Part shown: positions 9,018 through 16,127 of the stretch, piece after piece
Position numbering within the stretch: the first letter of the stretch is position 1
Layout: each line of letters opens with the position of its first letter
Virus record (IMG/VR): IMGVR_UViG_3300023239_000238
Location: 1 to 44,606 of that record
Length of the DNA stretch: 44,606 nucleotides
Source of the DNA: a virus
Direction: 5' to 3' (one strand)
Position numbers and translations under genes: made by a program
The notes under the pieces: model-generated
Database searches by the model: none
The model's input: only the letters and a program-made list of their open reading frames with translations
What the model was told of the DNA's origin: nothing

Positions 9018-9025
9018 TATTTATG
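9018..9025 (-). promoter_or_regulatory. late-type promoter box CATAAATA
   Basis: This minus-orientation late box overlaps the 3' end of the nuclease gene. It lies 22 nt upstream of the tail-spike ATG with a GAGGAT ribosome site between. Confidence 0.65.
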
Positions 9026-9719
9026 CGGTTTCGTAGTATAGCTCAACTCTCTTCATCCACTGCTCGCTCCAGTGATCAAATTCGTCTGCTTCTAATATAA
9101 ACTCCTGATATTGCGGAGTATCATCTTTAGACTCGGGCTTTGCGCACATTAAAATAACACCTGTGTTAATATCTGTACCGTGCATTTCGTTGTGTGCTTG
9201 TGCATACGCTGTTAACTGCAAGAAATAATCGCCGATCCACTCACGTTTCTTAGGTTTGTTGGTTTGTTTAAAGTCAATTATAGCAGGCCTACCGTTCCAC
9301 ACACCAACACAGTCAGTTGTGCCTGCATATAATCCATCGTAGTAAACTGGTACTTCACAACCCCAGTATTCATTCTCACTATCCATTCCTTTCAACACGA
9401 CTTGTGCGGCCATAAACCATGCAGTCTGTGCATACGGGTTAGTAGGAAACGCACCCAAGTCGTCTTCTTTTACAAAACGTTCAAGATAAGCATGCATACG
9501 TGTTCCGCGGCTTGCGGCTTCAGTTACAATTTCCTGTGCTTTCTTTTCGCCTACACGCTTCTTCCAATTACGTAGAGCTTGCTTTTGTTCTTCAGGCTTG
9601 GTGCGATCTAGTATTGTGGTTACGCTGGGCAACTTATTGCCTGTGGGTGTTGCATAGTATCTTTTACCACCAACATTAACTCTGTCAATGGGTTTGTATT
9701 CATATCGTTTAGTTATCAT
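9021..9719 (-). CDS. PD-(D/E)XK (RecB/Cas4-like) nuclease
   Basis: From the preferred ATG at 9719 the protein is about 232 aa. The core has a helix with RGTRMHAYLE, EVPVYYDGLYAGTTDCVGVW and the catalytic strand PAIIDFKQ, giving the Glu/Asp-Asp-Lys order of PD-(D/E)XK exonucleases. QLTAYAQAHN is the following conserved Gln-Tyr helix. It probably trims DNA ends during recombination-dependent replication. An in-frame start at 9746 would add 9 residues but deepen the overlap with the upstream gene from 11 to 38 nt, and I see no better ribosome site there. Confidence 0.87.
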   Translation of the reverse strand: MITKRYEYKPIDRVNVGGKRYYATPTGNKLPSVTTILDRTKPEEQKQALRNWKKRVGEKKAQEIVTEAASRGTRMHAYLERFVKEDDLGAFPTNPYAQTAWFMAAQVVLKGMDSENEYWGCEVPVYYDGLYAGTTDCVGVWNGRPAIIDFKQTNKPKKREWIGDYFLQLTAYAQAHNEMHGTDINTGVILMCAKPESKDDTPQYQEFILEADEFDHWSEQWMKRVELYYETA

Positions 9720-10329
9720 GTGTTTCGATCCATGCAGATAGTTCATCTGCTATTCGTTGATGACCCTGGTGATCTGGATGATCTCCTTGAGGAATGTTTG
9801 CTCCACTTATTTCATGAAGTGACTTGTTATAAAATAGTTCAGTAGGTAGTAGTTTTATTCCTGTCATTGCAGGGATGCTTTGCAACGGTACGGTCCAATT
9901 GTAAACAAACAGACATGTTACGCCTAGAGTTTTACACAATCCATATACCATTAGTAGATCCTTAATGGCGTTAGCGTGAGCTAAATCTTGACTGTAAATA
10001 TATTTGTAGTATTTCGACCCAATCGCATGATTTGAGTTGGCCGGGTGTAGTTCCATTGGGTATCCGTTTTCCCAATACCAACTCCTGTCAGGATTAGTAA
10101 TACAAAATAGTACTATGTCTCCTTTTCTGATCGATTTACGCTCAACTGCTTTAACAAACTGCCAAGTTGCTTGTTCAAGAGATGTGGCTGCTTGACTTAG
10201 ATTGTCTAATAGATAATTATTTTCCTGTGCAACAAGATACGGAAATCCTTGTTTCACTACGTCATGTAGGTCCACACCTGCAGGCCAACTATCACCAAAT
10301 ACATAAAGGGTTTTGTCTTTAATGCTCAT
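9709..10329 (-). CDS. SGNH/GDSL-hydrolase-like protein
   Basis: From the ATG at 10329 (ribosome site AAGGA) the protein is 206 aa. The N-terminal strand TLYVFGDSWPAG matches block I of SGNH hydrolases with the nucleophile Ser. The C-terminal GDHPDHQGHQRIADEL matches block V with the Asp-x-x-His pair. It may remove acyl or acetyl groups from a glycan or lipid, but no substrate can be read. The start overlaps the radical SAM stop by 11 nt, so the two are translated together. A longer start at 10365 is possible but lacks support. Confidence 0.8.
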   Translation of the reverse strand: MSIKDKTLYVFGDSWPAGVDLHDVVKQGFPYLVAQENNYLLDNLSQAATSLEQATWQFVKAVERKSIRKGDIVLFCITNPDRSWYWENGYPMELHPANSNHAIGSKYYKYIYSQDLAHANAIKDLLMVYGLCKTLGVTCLFVYNWTVPLQSIPAMTGIKLLPTELFYNKSLHEISGANIPQGDHPDHQGHQRIADELSAWIETHDN

Positions 10330-12031
10330 GGTGCATCCTTCTATAGATTTGTTTTGCATAATCATTGCGCTTACTGCTGGACGATGCTGAAATATGTTGT
10401 AATGTCCATTTAAGAAACTGTCCGTTAGTGTTCAACTTCGAAGTCATGTCTGACACTGCCATAGAACATGCAGTGATCGGCTTCGCTGTGGGTGTACGAT
10501 CCAGTTCAGTTGTAAAATAGAACTTGTTGTGTATTAACCAGTTTTCAGCCAAATTGTCTCTTAGAATCTGATAAAGATCACTTACTAAGAATAAGTCTAC
10601 TATCTTATCTGCGTCAAAGCTAATATAGTCCATTAACTTTCCTACTTTGTACACTTTGTAAAAATTTATAGTTGCATGTATTAAACTTAGCATTGTCATC
10701 TCTATAAAGTCGTGTTGAGTGAATGACACACAACTTTGCGTAAAAGGACTACTGAATTCACTTTGTCCGTGGAAGTCCCATCTTAGGGAGTTACTGTACT
10801 CAAACTTCCATTTATTAATATACTCGTTACTTCTGGCTGCCGGACTTGCAGATAGCAGTTCGCTTACATATACAAATGGTATTACATGTTCGTTGGCCAT
10901 GTCAGACAAGGTTTGTCTCCAGGAATCAACTGTCTGTCCGGGTAGTCCTTGTATTAACTGTACTGCTGATGGTAGGTGCGGGTATAACTCTCTAAGTTCT
11001 CTTATATGACTAGTGTGTACATCCCACCCGACGTCGGGTCTATCTATGTTCTCAAGTATTGTTGGATTATTATCTTGTACACTTATTACGAAATGTCTAC
11101 ACAGATTTGCTTTTGCCATAGTATGGAATATTTTTATGTTGTTATCTTTTCGTAATTTGCTTACTGTGTAATCTAATCTAAAACTTGCATTTTCGTTTAG
11201 ATTCTTATCTGCCATATACTCTATTAGATCAACATCCTCTTGGTACTGACCCAGGTTTGCGTCTGCCATGAATAAACTTTTTACTCCAACTGCTTGGAAT
11301 AAATCAATTTCATCTTTGTAACTGTCTTTCCTGCGTGTTGTTTTGTTTCCGTAACCGCTATTCCAATCACAAAAAGTACATGCGTAAGGACATCCCCTAG
11401 TCAGTTCGTACGAAATAATTGGTTGCAGTTTTTTCTCGTACATGTCGTCAACCATGGCTTTGAACATTTCTGCATTATGTAAGTATGGACTTATTTTAGA
11501 TTGCGGAACATATTCGTATTCGGCTACAATTGCACCCCTATTAGAATCAGGCCACGCCATGTTTGTAAGTTCTTCTTTTACTAAAGGTTTGTTAAGCACC
11601 ATCCTCTCAATGAACTCAGCAAATGCTTTCTCGCCTGGCCCATAAAATGCATAATCAACAAATTTATGTTCTAAGAAGTAATTTGGATTTATATTAACGT
11701 CTACACTAGGGCCCCCTGTAACAAACAGTATGCTAGAATCTACTCGAGGTCGGATTCTGTCTAACTGTGCTAGTATTGCTATGTAGTTCCAGATATAATG
11801 AGTAGTGCAGAACATATCTGGTTTTTCTTGTTGGATCAGACTTACTAGCTCATCGTCAGATAACTTAACTTGTTGTGGGATCGCCCATTCCAACTTCTTG
11901 GCTATTTGTGGTTTTTTAATTTCTATATATGTCTTAAGGTAAAGACTAGTTGATTTCACAAAAACGCTGTCATTAGGATGTACAACGTCATGGAATAGTT
12001 TATCTTCAGAATGGTAGAATAATATTTTCAT
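10319..12031 (-). CDS. B12-binding-type radical SAM protein
   Basis: This 570-aa protein has an N-terminal Rossmann-like cobalamin-binding region (about residues 55-145, with FVTGGPSVD and YGPGEKAF), but the classical DxHxxG His is not seen. The radical SAM core from about residue 205 has the cluster motif RGCPYACTFC (Cys214, Cys218, Cys221). The C-terminal ~200 residues are helical and unassigned. Enzymes of this class do methylations or C-C chemistry on unactivated carbons. It is translationally coupled to the SGNH-like gene, which may act on the same molecule. I see no RiPP precursor beside it. Confidence 0.9.
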   Translation of the reverse strand: MKILFYHSEDKLFHDVVHPNDSVFVKSTSLYLKTYIEIKKPQIAKKLEWAIPQQVKLSDDELVSLIQQEKPDMFCTTHYIWNYIAILAQLDRIRPRVDSSILFVTGGPSVDVNINPNYFLEHKFVDYAFYGPGEKAFAEFIERMVLNKPLVKEELTNMAWPDSNRGAIVAEYEYVPQSKISPYLHNAEMFKAMVDDMYEKKLQPIISYELTRGCPYACTFCDWNSGYGNKTTRRKDSYKDEIDLFQAVGVKSLFMADANLGQYQEDVDLIEYMADKNLNENASFRLDYTVSKLRKDNNIKIFHTMAKANLCRHFVISVQDNNPTILENIDRPDVGWDVHTSHIRELRELYPHLPSAVQLIQGLPGQTVDSWRQTLSDMANEHVIPFVYVSELLSASPAARSNEYINKWKFEYSNSLRWDFHGQSEFSSPFTQSCVSFTQHDFIEMTMLSLIHATINFYKVYKVGKLMDYISFDADKIVDLFLVSDLYQILRDNLAENWLIHNKFYFTTELDRTPTAKPITACSMAVSDMTSKLNTNGQFLKWTLQHISASSSSKRNDYAKQIYRRMHHEH

Positions 12032-12048
12032 AATATACAGTCAAGAGT

Positions 12049-12054
12049 ATTATA
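12049..12054 (-). promoter_or_regulatory. possible -10 box in the 12032-12099 gap
   Basis: TATAAT lies 17 nt before the radical SAM ATG. A TTGACA at 12077-12082 is 22 nt away, too far for a normal spacer, so the promoter is uncertain. Confidence 0.3.
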
Positions 12055-12099
12055 CTACACTATCATGTGCATACATGTCAAATTTATTTAAGTACAGTA

Positions 12100-12561
12100 T
12101 TATAGATTAGGTCGAGCTTTTGCGGCACGTTTGGCCATCGAATCAACTTTCTTCTCAGGCGCTGTTTTAGGAGCAGTATCTTGTTCTGTATCAAGATCCA
12201 AATCTTCATCATTTACTGGGTTAATATACACGTACTTTACTAGTTCGCCACCTTGCCCCAATGTAACCTTGTTGTCTTTACTTTTAACTGTTACGTCCTT
12301 GACATCTTTAATTAGGCTTTTAGCATTTTCGTTGTTCTTCGAAATGTTTAGTAGCGTTTGATAATTAAACTGTGGGAAACCAGCGGCCTGCACAAGATTA
12401 ATTAAGCTATCAGCACGTATGCGTGGCTGTTTGTGGGTGTCAGCCGCTCTGTTTTGTAGATAAGATAAGATAGTTAATAATGCACCGTTTTCGTGATCCG
12501 TTGCATCATCTTCAAGCATGTCGTCGATGACGTTCTCAACAACAATATCATTGACTTTCAT
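12100..12561 (-). CDS. hypothetical late-region protein
   Basis: This 153-aa protein is unassigned. The N-terminal half is acidic and helical; the middle has QFNYQTLLNISKNNENAKSL and a VKYVYINP strand. The C-terminal ~35 residues are a charged, disordered tail rich in Asp, Lys and Ala that ends in arginines. It is followed by no terminator and overlaps nothing. It lies 3 nt downstream of the 12565-13248 gene in what looks like a late cluster behind the promoter at 14313. A structural or internal head protein is possible but not shown. Confidence 0.7.
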   Translation of the reverse strand: MKVNDIVVENVIDDMLEDDATDHENGALLTILSYLQNRAADTHKQPRIRADSLINLVQAAGFPQFNYQTLLNISKNNENAKSLIKDVKDVTVKSKDNKVTLGQGGELVKYVYINPVNDEDLDLDTEQDTAPKTAPEKKVDSMAKRAAKARPNL

Positions 12562-12564
12562 TTA

Positions 12565-13248
12565 CTAGTCTCGCTTTTCGCGACCAACTTCATCTGCACC
12601 CACAGCTGGTTCTGTAGCATCAAACTCATCACCAACTTCAACATCAACTTCGCCGGCATCAACTGGAGGAGCCATGTCTGCTTCTGGACTGCCCATTGCC
12701 ATGTCCATTGGTTGGTCTGTTTGCTCACCTGCCAATGCACGAGCTGCCATATCCATCTGTTCACGTGATGAACTGATTGCGGCTTGAAGAGTTTCTAGTA
12801 TACCGCCAACACTGCCTTTGAAGTTTTCTGCTTCAGTCATGCCAATTTGATCACGTATTGTGTCAAGTAGTGCTGGCATCTGCTCGTTAGCCATTTCGCT
12901 AACATCTTCAAGCATGTCTTGTACGCTGTCAACCATATCTTTAGCGGCTAGTATAGCCTGGCTACGACCCATTTCACTTTCTTGAATTAGTTGTTGTTTG
13001 TTCTCAACCATCCATTTGTGAATTCCTTCACGTACCATCAACAAGTGCATGTATTTTGGATTTGTTTCTGCTTTGTGTATACCATGACTGTTTTTAATCT
13101 TGTCAAGGCTTTCTGTCAGAGCATTAGCAAGACCGTATGCCTTACTAAAGTCTAGTTTGCTGTAGTTAATCTTTTTGCCAAAACGGCTTTCCATAACTTT
13201 ATTAATCTTAGTTGCTGACGGTTTAGTGTTCATTTCAGATAGTTTCAT
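12565..13248 (-). CDS. helical hypothetical protein, possible head/scaffold component
   Basis: This 227-aa protein is mostly alpha-helical: a basic N-terminus, helices at about residues 30-100, then Met/Gln-rich helices to 175. It ends in a low-complexity acidic tail (PMDMAMGSPEADMAPP, then DVEVGDEFD). The composition resembles scaffold or internal head proteins of large phages, which is only an inference. The ribosome site AGGAAT is present. Its 5' end overlaps the upstream gene by 14 nt. Confidence 0.75.
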   Translation of the reverse strand: MKLSEMNTKPSATKINKVMESRFGKKINYSKLDFSKAYGLANALTESLDKIKNSHGIHKAETNPKYMHLLMVREGIHKWMVENKQQLIQESEMGRSQAILAAKDMVDSVQDMLEDVSEMANEQMPALLDTIRDQIGMTEAENFKGSVGGILETLQAAISSSREQMDMAARALAGEQTDQPMDMAMGSPEADMAPPVDAGEVDVEVGDEFDATEPAVGADEVGREKRD

Positions 13249-13768
13249 TGTTCATATTCCTAAAGTTATTGTATTTAGCCGAGTTAATTGTTTTCTGTAA
13301 ATTGATTATGGCATGTTCCTGCTGTAGTTTGGCGTCAATGTATCTGTTGGTAAACATTTCTTTCTTATCAATGTCTCCCCGACCCTGCTCTATCTTAATG
13401 TGTCTTGCATAATATACCAAATCAGTGGTTAAATTACCCAATCTGCTGTCCCATTTTTTAATTTCACAAGATTGCTGATATTGATCTCGTGTGCAACCGA
13501 TACAATACAGCATTGCGTTTAGTTTTGATAAGAAGTTGTGTATATACTGCCCGTCTCTGGTTACTTCCCAACAGTCTTTGTGTATACCTTTGACTTCGTA
13601 CGGACCAATAAAAAACCTGTAATTACCAACCGGAATAACTACAGGTTTGTTTTTAAATTTATTAAGCTCTTTGTTTGTGAATCGTTTGATGTACGCAACT
13701 CCCATGTTGAGTACTATGTCAGTTAATAATGCCTTTTCTTGCTTTGTAGATAATCTTGCCTTCTTCAT
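13235..13768 (-). CDS. hypothetical protein
   Basis: This 177-aa protein is basic. It has a central beta-rich part (VVIPVGNYRFFIGPYEVKG, then CWEVTRDG) and a helical C-terminus. There are several Cys (CIGC, SCEIKKW) but no complete zinc-binding set. It overlaps the genes on both sides (50 nt with 13719-13940, 14 nt with 12565-13248). That tight packing supports it being real and co-transcribed. No function can be assigned. Confidence 0.7.
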   Translation of the reverse strand: MKKARLSTKQEKALLTDIVLNMGVAYIKRFTNKELNKFKNKPVVIPVGNYRFFIGPYEVKGIHKDCWEVTRDGQYIHNFLSKLNAMLYCIGCTRDQYQQSCEIKKWDSRLGNLTTDLVYYARHIKIEQGRGDIDKKEMFTNRYIDAKLQQEHAIINLQKTINSAKYNNFRNMNNETI

Positions 13769-13940
13769 TTGTTTGTCTTAGTAATATGTCTTTATTAACA
13801 AGTGAGTTTGCTAATTCTTGTTCTCGTTCGTTCAGTTCAGCTTTTCTAATTACAGGCTTTTCCTGAAATTGACCTAGTACATCTGATTCTTCATTTGTAA
13901 TAGGCAGGCTAACTTTATTTACTAGTTCTATTATCTTCAT
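13719..13940 (-). CDS. small hypothetical protein
   Basis: This 73-aa charged protein has a predicted helix RKAELNEREQELANSLV. It has no Cys, no membrane segment and no signal. It overlaps the downstream gene by 50 nt and lies 2 nt after the coiled-coil membrane protein gene. Its role is unknown. Confidence 0.6.
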   Translation of the reverse strand: MKIIELVNKVSLPITNEESDVLGQFQEKPVIRKAELNEREQELANSLVNKDILLRQTNEEGKIIYKARKGIIN

Positions 13941-13942
13941 TA

Positions 13943-14236
13943 TTATTTTATGGTTAGTTGAACAACAGTGGCAATTAAACCTGCGAGCAGTGCCGCACCC
14001 ACAGCAGTCATTACACCAATCAGTGTTTTATTGGATTCATTGCTTGCTAATTGACCCAGGGATTTGAATTCGGACAATTTTGCCCGTACATATATAATAT
14101 GCTCTTCGACACCATTGAGTCTTGCTTCAACATTGTCTAGTTTTTTGTGCAACGTTTTGTACCTTTCAGCGCATAAATCAACGTGCGCTTCAAGGTCTTT
14201 TCTTTCACTCTCTGCCATTTCTGTTTCCATTTTCAA
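13943..14236 (-). CDS. coiled-coil protein with C-terminal membrane anchor (XhlA-like architecture)
   Basis: This protein of up to 97 aa has a heptad-rich coiled coil (about residues 25-65) and one C-terminal transmembrane helix (IGVMTAVGAALLAGLIATVV, 72-91) ending in a short basic tail. This architecture is that of XhlA-type hemolysin/holin partners in other phages, but also of small inner-membrane exclusion proteins. The longest frame starts with TTG at 14236; ATG codons at 14230 and 14218 are alternatives and none has a clear ribosome site. The late promoter at 14313-14320 lies 77 nt upstream. Confidence 0.7.
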   Translation of the reverse strand: MKMETEMAESERKDLEAHVDLCAERYKTLHKKLDNVEARLNGVEEHIIYVRAKLSEFKSLGQLASNESNKTLIGVMTAVGAALLAGLIATVVQLTIK

Positions 14237-14312
14237 ATTTGATCGTGCTCTACAATACTACAGGGTTCTGTTACTTGCCGTGAGAGTGTGCCAATGAATG
14301 CCGTTAATATAC

Positions 14313-14320
14313 TATTTATA
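14313..14320 (-). promoter_or_regulatory. late promoter TATAAATA
   Basis: This perfect late box overlaps the end of the 14316-14741 gene. It probably drives the genes from 14236 down to 12100. Confidence 0.75.
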
Positions 14321-14741
14321 GTGTTATACGTTGATCAATAAAGTGTATGTTTTTAATAGCACCATGTGGGTAAAATATAGGCAACATAAACCTTGCTGTT
14401 TCATCTAGTCCTTGTATGATTGGTACTTCTGCAAAGTCATCGTACAACCGCCCAACAGTGTCTTTTCCTTTAGTAAAAACGCTGTGTGCTTCCACGCCAA
14501 AACTAAAATACCAAACAGTGTGCAATCCCCTATACATTTCTCCAAAGATACTATCGCCTGACAGTTCATAACTACTGTCAATCGGACCGTTGATCTCAAG
14601 TGGTTGGGTTCTCAGACTGAGAACTTGGATCAGTGTTTCCCAGTTACGCTGTTGGTTACGCACGTGATCGTTGCCGGTACGACTACGTGTTACTCCGGTA
14701 TTAGTTATGTCGACTAGTGTAAATCCCGTATAGTACTGCAT
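14316..14741 (-). CDS. conserved-looking late virion-type protein
   Basis: This 141-aa protein begins YYTGFTLVDITNTGVTR and has no catalytic motif. The composition (Gly, Thr, aromatic, beta-rich) and the late promoter 5 nt before the ATG suggest a structural or assembly protein. It ends PHGAIKNIHFIDQ with a C-terminal strand. There is no ribosome site; the late box at 14747-14754 would start transcription on the ATG. It lies downstream of three tandem paralogous late genes. Confidence 0.75.
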   Translation of the reverse strand: MQYYTGFTLVDITNTGVTRSRTGNDHVRNQQRNWETLIQVLSLRTQPLEINGPIDSSYELSGDSIFGEMYRGLHTVWYFSFGVEAHSVFTKGKDTVGRLYDDFAEVPIIQGLDETARFMLPIFYPHGAIKNIHFIDQRITL

Positions 14742-14746
14742 ACAGA

Positions 14747-14754
14747 TATTTATA
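14747..14754 (-). promoter_or_regulatory. late promoter TATAAATA, leaderless type
   Basis: The box is followed by exactly 5 nt (TCTGT) and then the ATG at 14741. With T4 late spacing, +1 is the A of the ATG. Confidence 0.8.
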
Positions 14755-14759
14755 ACAGT

Positions 14760-15107
14760 CTAGGATACAGTAAAACTTGTTCCTTCAGTTACTGTAGTTG
14801 TTCCAAGGTTTACCGCACCTTTCGATGTTCCGATGGCCTGTATTTGTTGTTGCAAAGGCACAGCATCCAAGCAACTGTGTGCTTCAACACATACATGCAC
14901 GGTTCCGGTTGCACCAACTGAACTAACTGCTAGTAAACCCGGAATGGCTTGCAGTATTGCTTCATACGCTTCATCAGACCCATCGTCTTCGAACCGTAGA
15001 TCAACGCCCGTGTCAATCTTAAAGAAACGTACACTTCCGCCAAAACGGTATAGTGTGTCTGTTGATCCTGCAAATTCGTAGCCCGAACTTCTTGATATTC
15101 CTGCCAT
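14760..15107 (-). CDS. small late structural-type protein, paralogue 1 (MAGISR family)
   Basis: From the ATG at 15107 (ribosome site GGAGAT) the protein is 115 aa. It starts MAGISRSSGYEF and shares its plan with the two upstream genes: an MAG(I/L) start, a FFKID/FFTID-type strand, a helix with EAILQAI, a β-rich middle and a helix (QQQIQAIG) before a final TVT strand. These are probably copies of a small virion surface or decoration protein. It has its own degenerate late box GCTAAATA (15126-15133) just downstream of the terminator at 15137-15160. The longer frame to 15125 has no ribosome site of its own. Confidence 0.75.
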   Translation of the reverse strand: MAGISRSSGYEFAGSTDTLYRFGGSVRFFKIDTGVDLRFEDDGSDEAYEAILQAIPGLLAVSSVGATGTVHVCVEAHSCLDAVPLQQQIQAIGTSKGAVNLGTTTVTEGTSFTVS

Positions 15108-15125
15108 AGTGTATATCTCCACCAA

Positions 15126-15133
15126 TATTTAGC
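15126..15133 (-). promoter_or_regulatory. degenerate late box GCTAAATA
   Basis: This minus-orientation box lies 18 nt before the ATG at 15107, immediately after the terminator of the previous gene. Confidence 0.5.
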
Positions 15134-15136
15134 CAC

Positions 15137-15160
15137 AAAAAAAGGTGCCGGAGCACCTTT
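15137..15160 (-). terminator. intrinsic terminator after the 15184 gene
   Basis: The stem AAAGGTGC/GCACCTTT with a tetraloop is followed on the minus strand by seven T. It closes the transcript of paralogue 2. Confidence 0.9.
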
Positions 15161-15183
15161 CTTGTTACTCTTAATTACTATTA

Positions 15184-15528
15184 TTACAAAGCGATGTAAA
15201 AGTCTTTTGCTGTTACAGTTGCTGAAGCTAAGTTAACACTGTCAACAGTACCTAATGCTCTGATTGCCGCTTGTAATGTACCAACTACAACTGCGGCACC
15301 ACCTTCGGTCATGAAAGTCTGTTCTGTGTTTGAGTTACCCAATGTACCAGCGGCAAGAATTGTAGCTGTACCCATGATTGTTTCTAAAACTGCTTGTTGT
15401 GCGCCTTCTGGTCCAGCTGAACCATTAATTGCGTTAATATAGTCAATTGTAAAAAACTGTGCTTCTTTACCGATTACTTCATATCCTAGCGTAGTTGCTG
15501 TAGGATTTGCTCTTGTTAAACCTGCCAC
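15184..15528 (-). CDS. small late structural-type protein, paralogue 2 (VAGLTR family)
   Basis: The best start is the GTG at 15528, with an AGGAGAT ribosome site, giving 114 aa beginning MAGLTRANP. A longer frame to 15555 begins at TTG and overlaps the promoter, so it is rejected. It shares with its neighbours FFTIDYINAI, the helix QQAVLETIM and a final VTAKDFYIAL strand. The composition is Ala/Gly/Thr-rich with no Cys, as in decoration proteins. It is an isolated unit: late box AATAAATA (15557-15564) upstream, terminator downstream. Confidence 0.8.
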   Translation of the reverse strand: MAGLTRANPTATTLGYEVIGKEAQFFTIDYINAINGSAGPEGAQQAVLETIMGTATILAAGTLGNSNTEQTFMTEGGAAVVVGTLQAAIRALGTVDSVNLASATVTAKDFYIAL

Positions 15529-15556
15529 TTTAAATCTCCTAAATAGTATATGCAAG

Positions 15557-15564
15557 TATTTATT
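15557..15564 (-). promoter_or_regulatory. late promoter box AATAAATA
   Basis: This minus-orientation box lies 28 nt before the GTG at 15528. It sits directly after the terminator of the 15626 gene. Confidence 0.7.
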
Positions 15565-15572
15565 AATAAGCC

Positions 15573-15600
15573 AAAAAAAAGCAGACCGAAGTCTGCTTTT
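15573..15600 (-). terminator. intrinsic terminator with a UUCG loop
   Basis: The stem GCAGAC/GTCTGC closed by the C(TTCG)G tetraloop is followed on the minus strand by eight T. It ends the transcript of the 15626-16057 gene. It is symmetric enough to act in both directions. Confidence 0.93.
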
Positions 15601-15625
15601 TGTTTACTGCTGTTAGTTAAGTTAA

Positions 15626-16057
15626 TTAACTAGCTAGTCTAATACCAACTTTACGAACATCCATTGTGGTTGTGGTCATAGGACCGTTAGCACCAATGTT
15701 TGCTGCCAAGTCCGCACGTAATGCAGTCTGCATTGCGAGTGCGCTTTCCCATGAACTACGCTCTAGAACAACACTAACTTGTGAGTTAGCGACTGTAGCG
15801 CCAAGGTCAACCTGATATGCTACCACGGTTGCGTTGTTACTAATTGCGTTCAATACTGTTTCAACAGCACCTGCTGTTCCGTTTGTACCGCGACGTAATT
15901 CGCCTGCGATGTTACCAGCCACAAACTGAATGTTGTATGCGTCAATTGGTGATGCAATACCAGTGTTGATGATTACTGAGTTTGCGTTTTGAACTAGCGA
16001 ATCGCCAACGTTAACTACAACTTGACTATCACCGTGTACTTTTGTTAATCCTGCCAT
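15626..16057 (-). CDS. late structural-type protein, paralogue 3 (MAGLTK family)
   Basis: This 143-aa protein starts MAGLTKVHGDSQVV and shares the paralogue plan (a helix with VETVLNAI, a strand near VVAYQVD and a helix ALAMQTALRADLAA). It has an inserted strand region (SVIINTGIASP) absent from the other two. It is Ala/Asn/Val-rich, lacks Cys and is probably a virion decoration or minor structural protein. It has a full AGGAG ribosome site, its own perfect late promoter (16098-16105) and a terminator, which suggests high expression. The mRNA 5' end would start with the hairpin at 16078-16091. Confidence 0.8.
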   Translation of the reverse strand: MAGLTKVHGDSQVVVNVGDSLVQNANSVIINTGIASPIDAYNIQFVAGNIAGELRRGTNGTAGAVETVLNAISNNATVVAYQVDLGATVANSQVSVVLERSSWESALAMQTALRADLAANIGANGPMTTTTMDVRKVGIRLAS

Positions 16058-16077
16058 TTTAATTCTCCTAATATTAG

Positions 16078-16091
16078 TGCGAAATATCGCA
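16078..16091 (-). promoter_or_regulatory. 5' leader hairpin of the 15626-16057 mRNA
   Basis: TGCGA/TCGCA with a 4-nt loop begins at the predicted late start (about 16092). Such 5'-end hairpins protect abundant mRNAs. Confidence 0.55.
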
Positions 16092-16097
16092 TGCTAA

Positions 16098-16105
16098 TAT
16101 TTATA
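16098..16105 (-). promoter_or_regulatory. late promoter TATAAATA
   Basis: This perfect late box in minus orientation lies 40 nt before the ATG at 16057. Confidence 0.85.
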
Positions 16106-16127
16106 CAGATTTAAAAAAAATTAAGAG

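Noticed and set aside
10719-11009. Plus-strand frame inside the radical SAM gene
   Set aside because: It lies opposite the conserved core of a real gene and has no leader.
15529-15555. Longer start for paralogue 2
   Set aside because: It begins with TTG within the predicted promoter-to-start leader. The GTG at 15528 has an AGGAGAT site and matches the MAG start of the paralogues.
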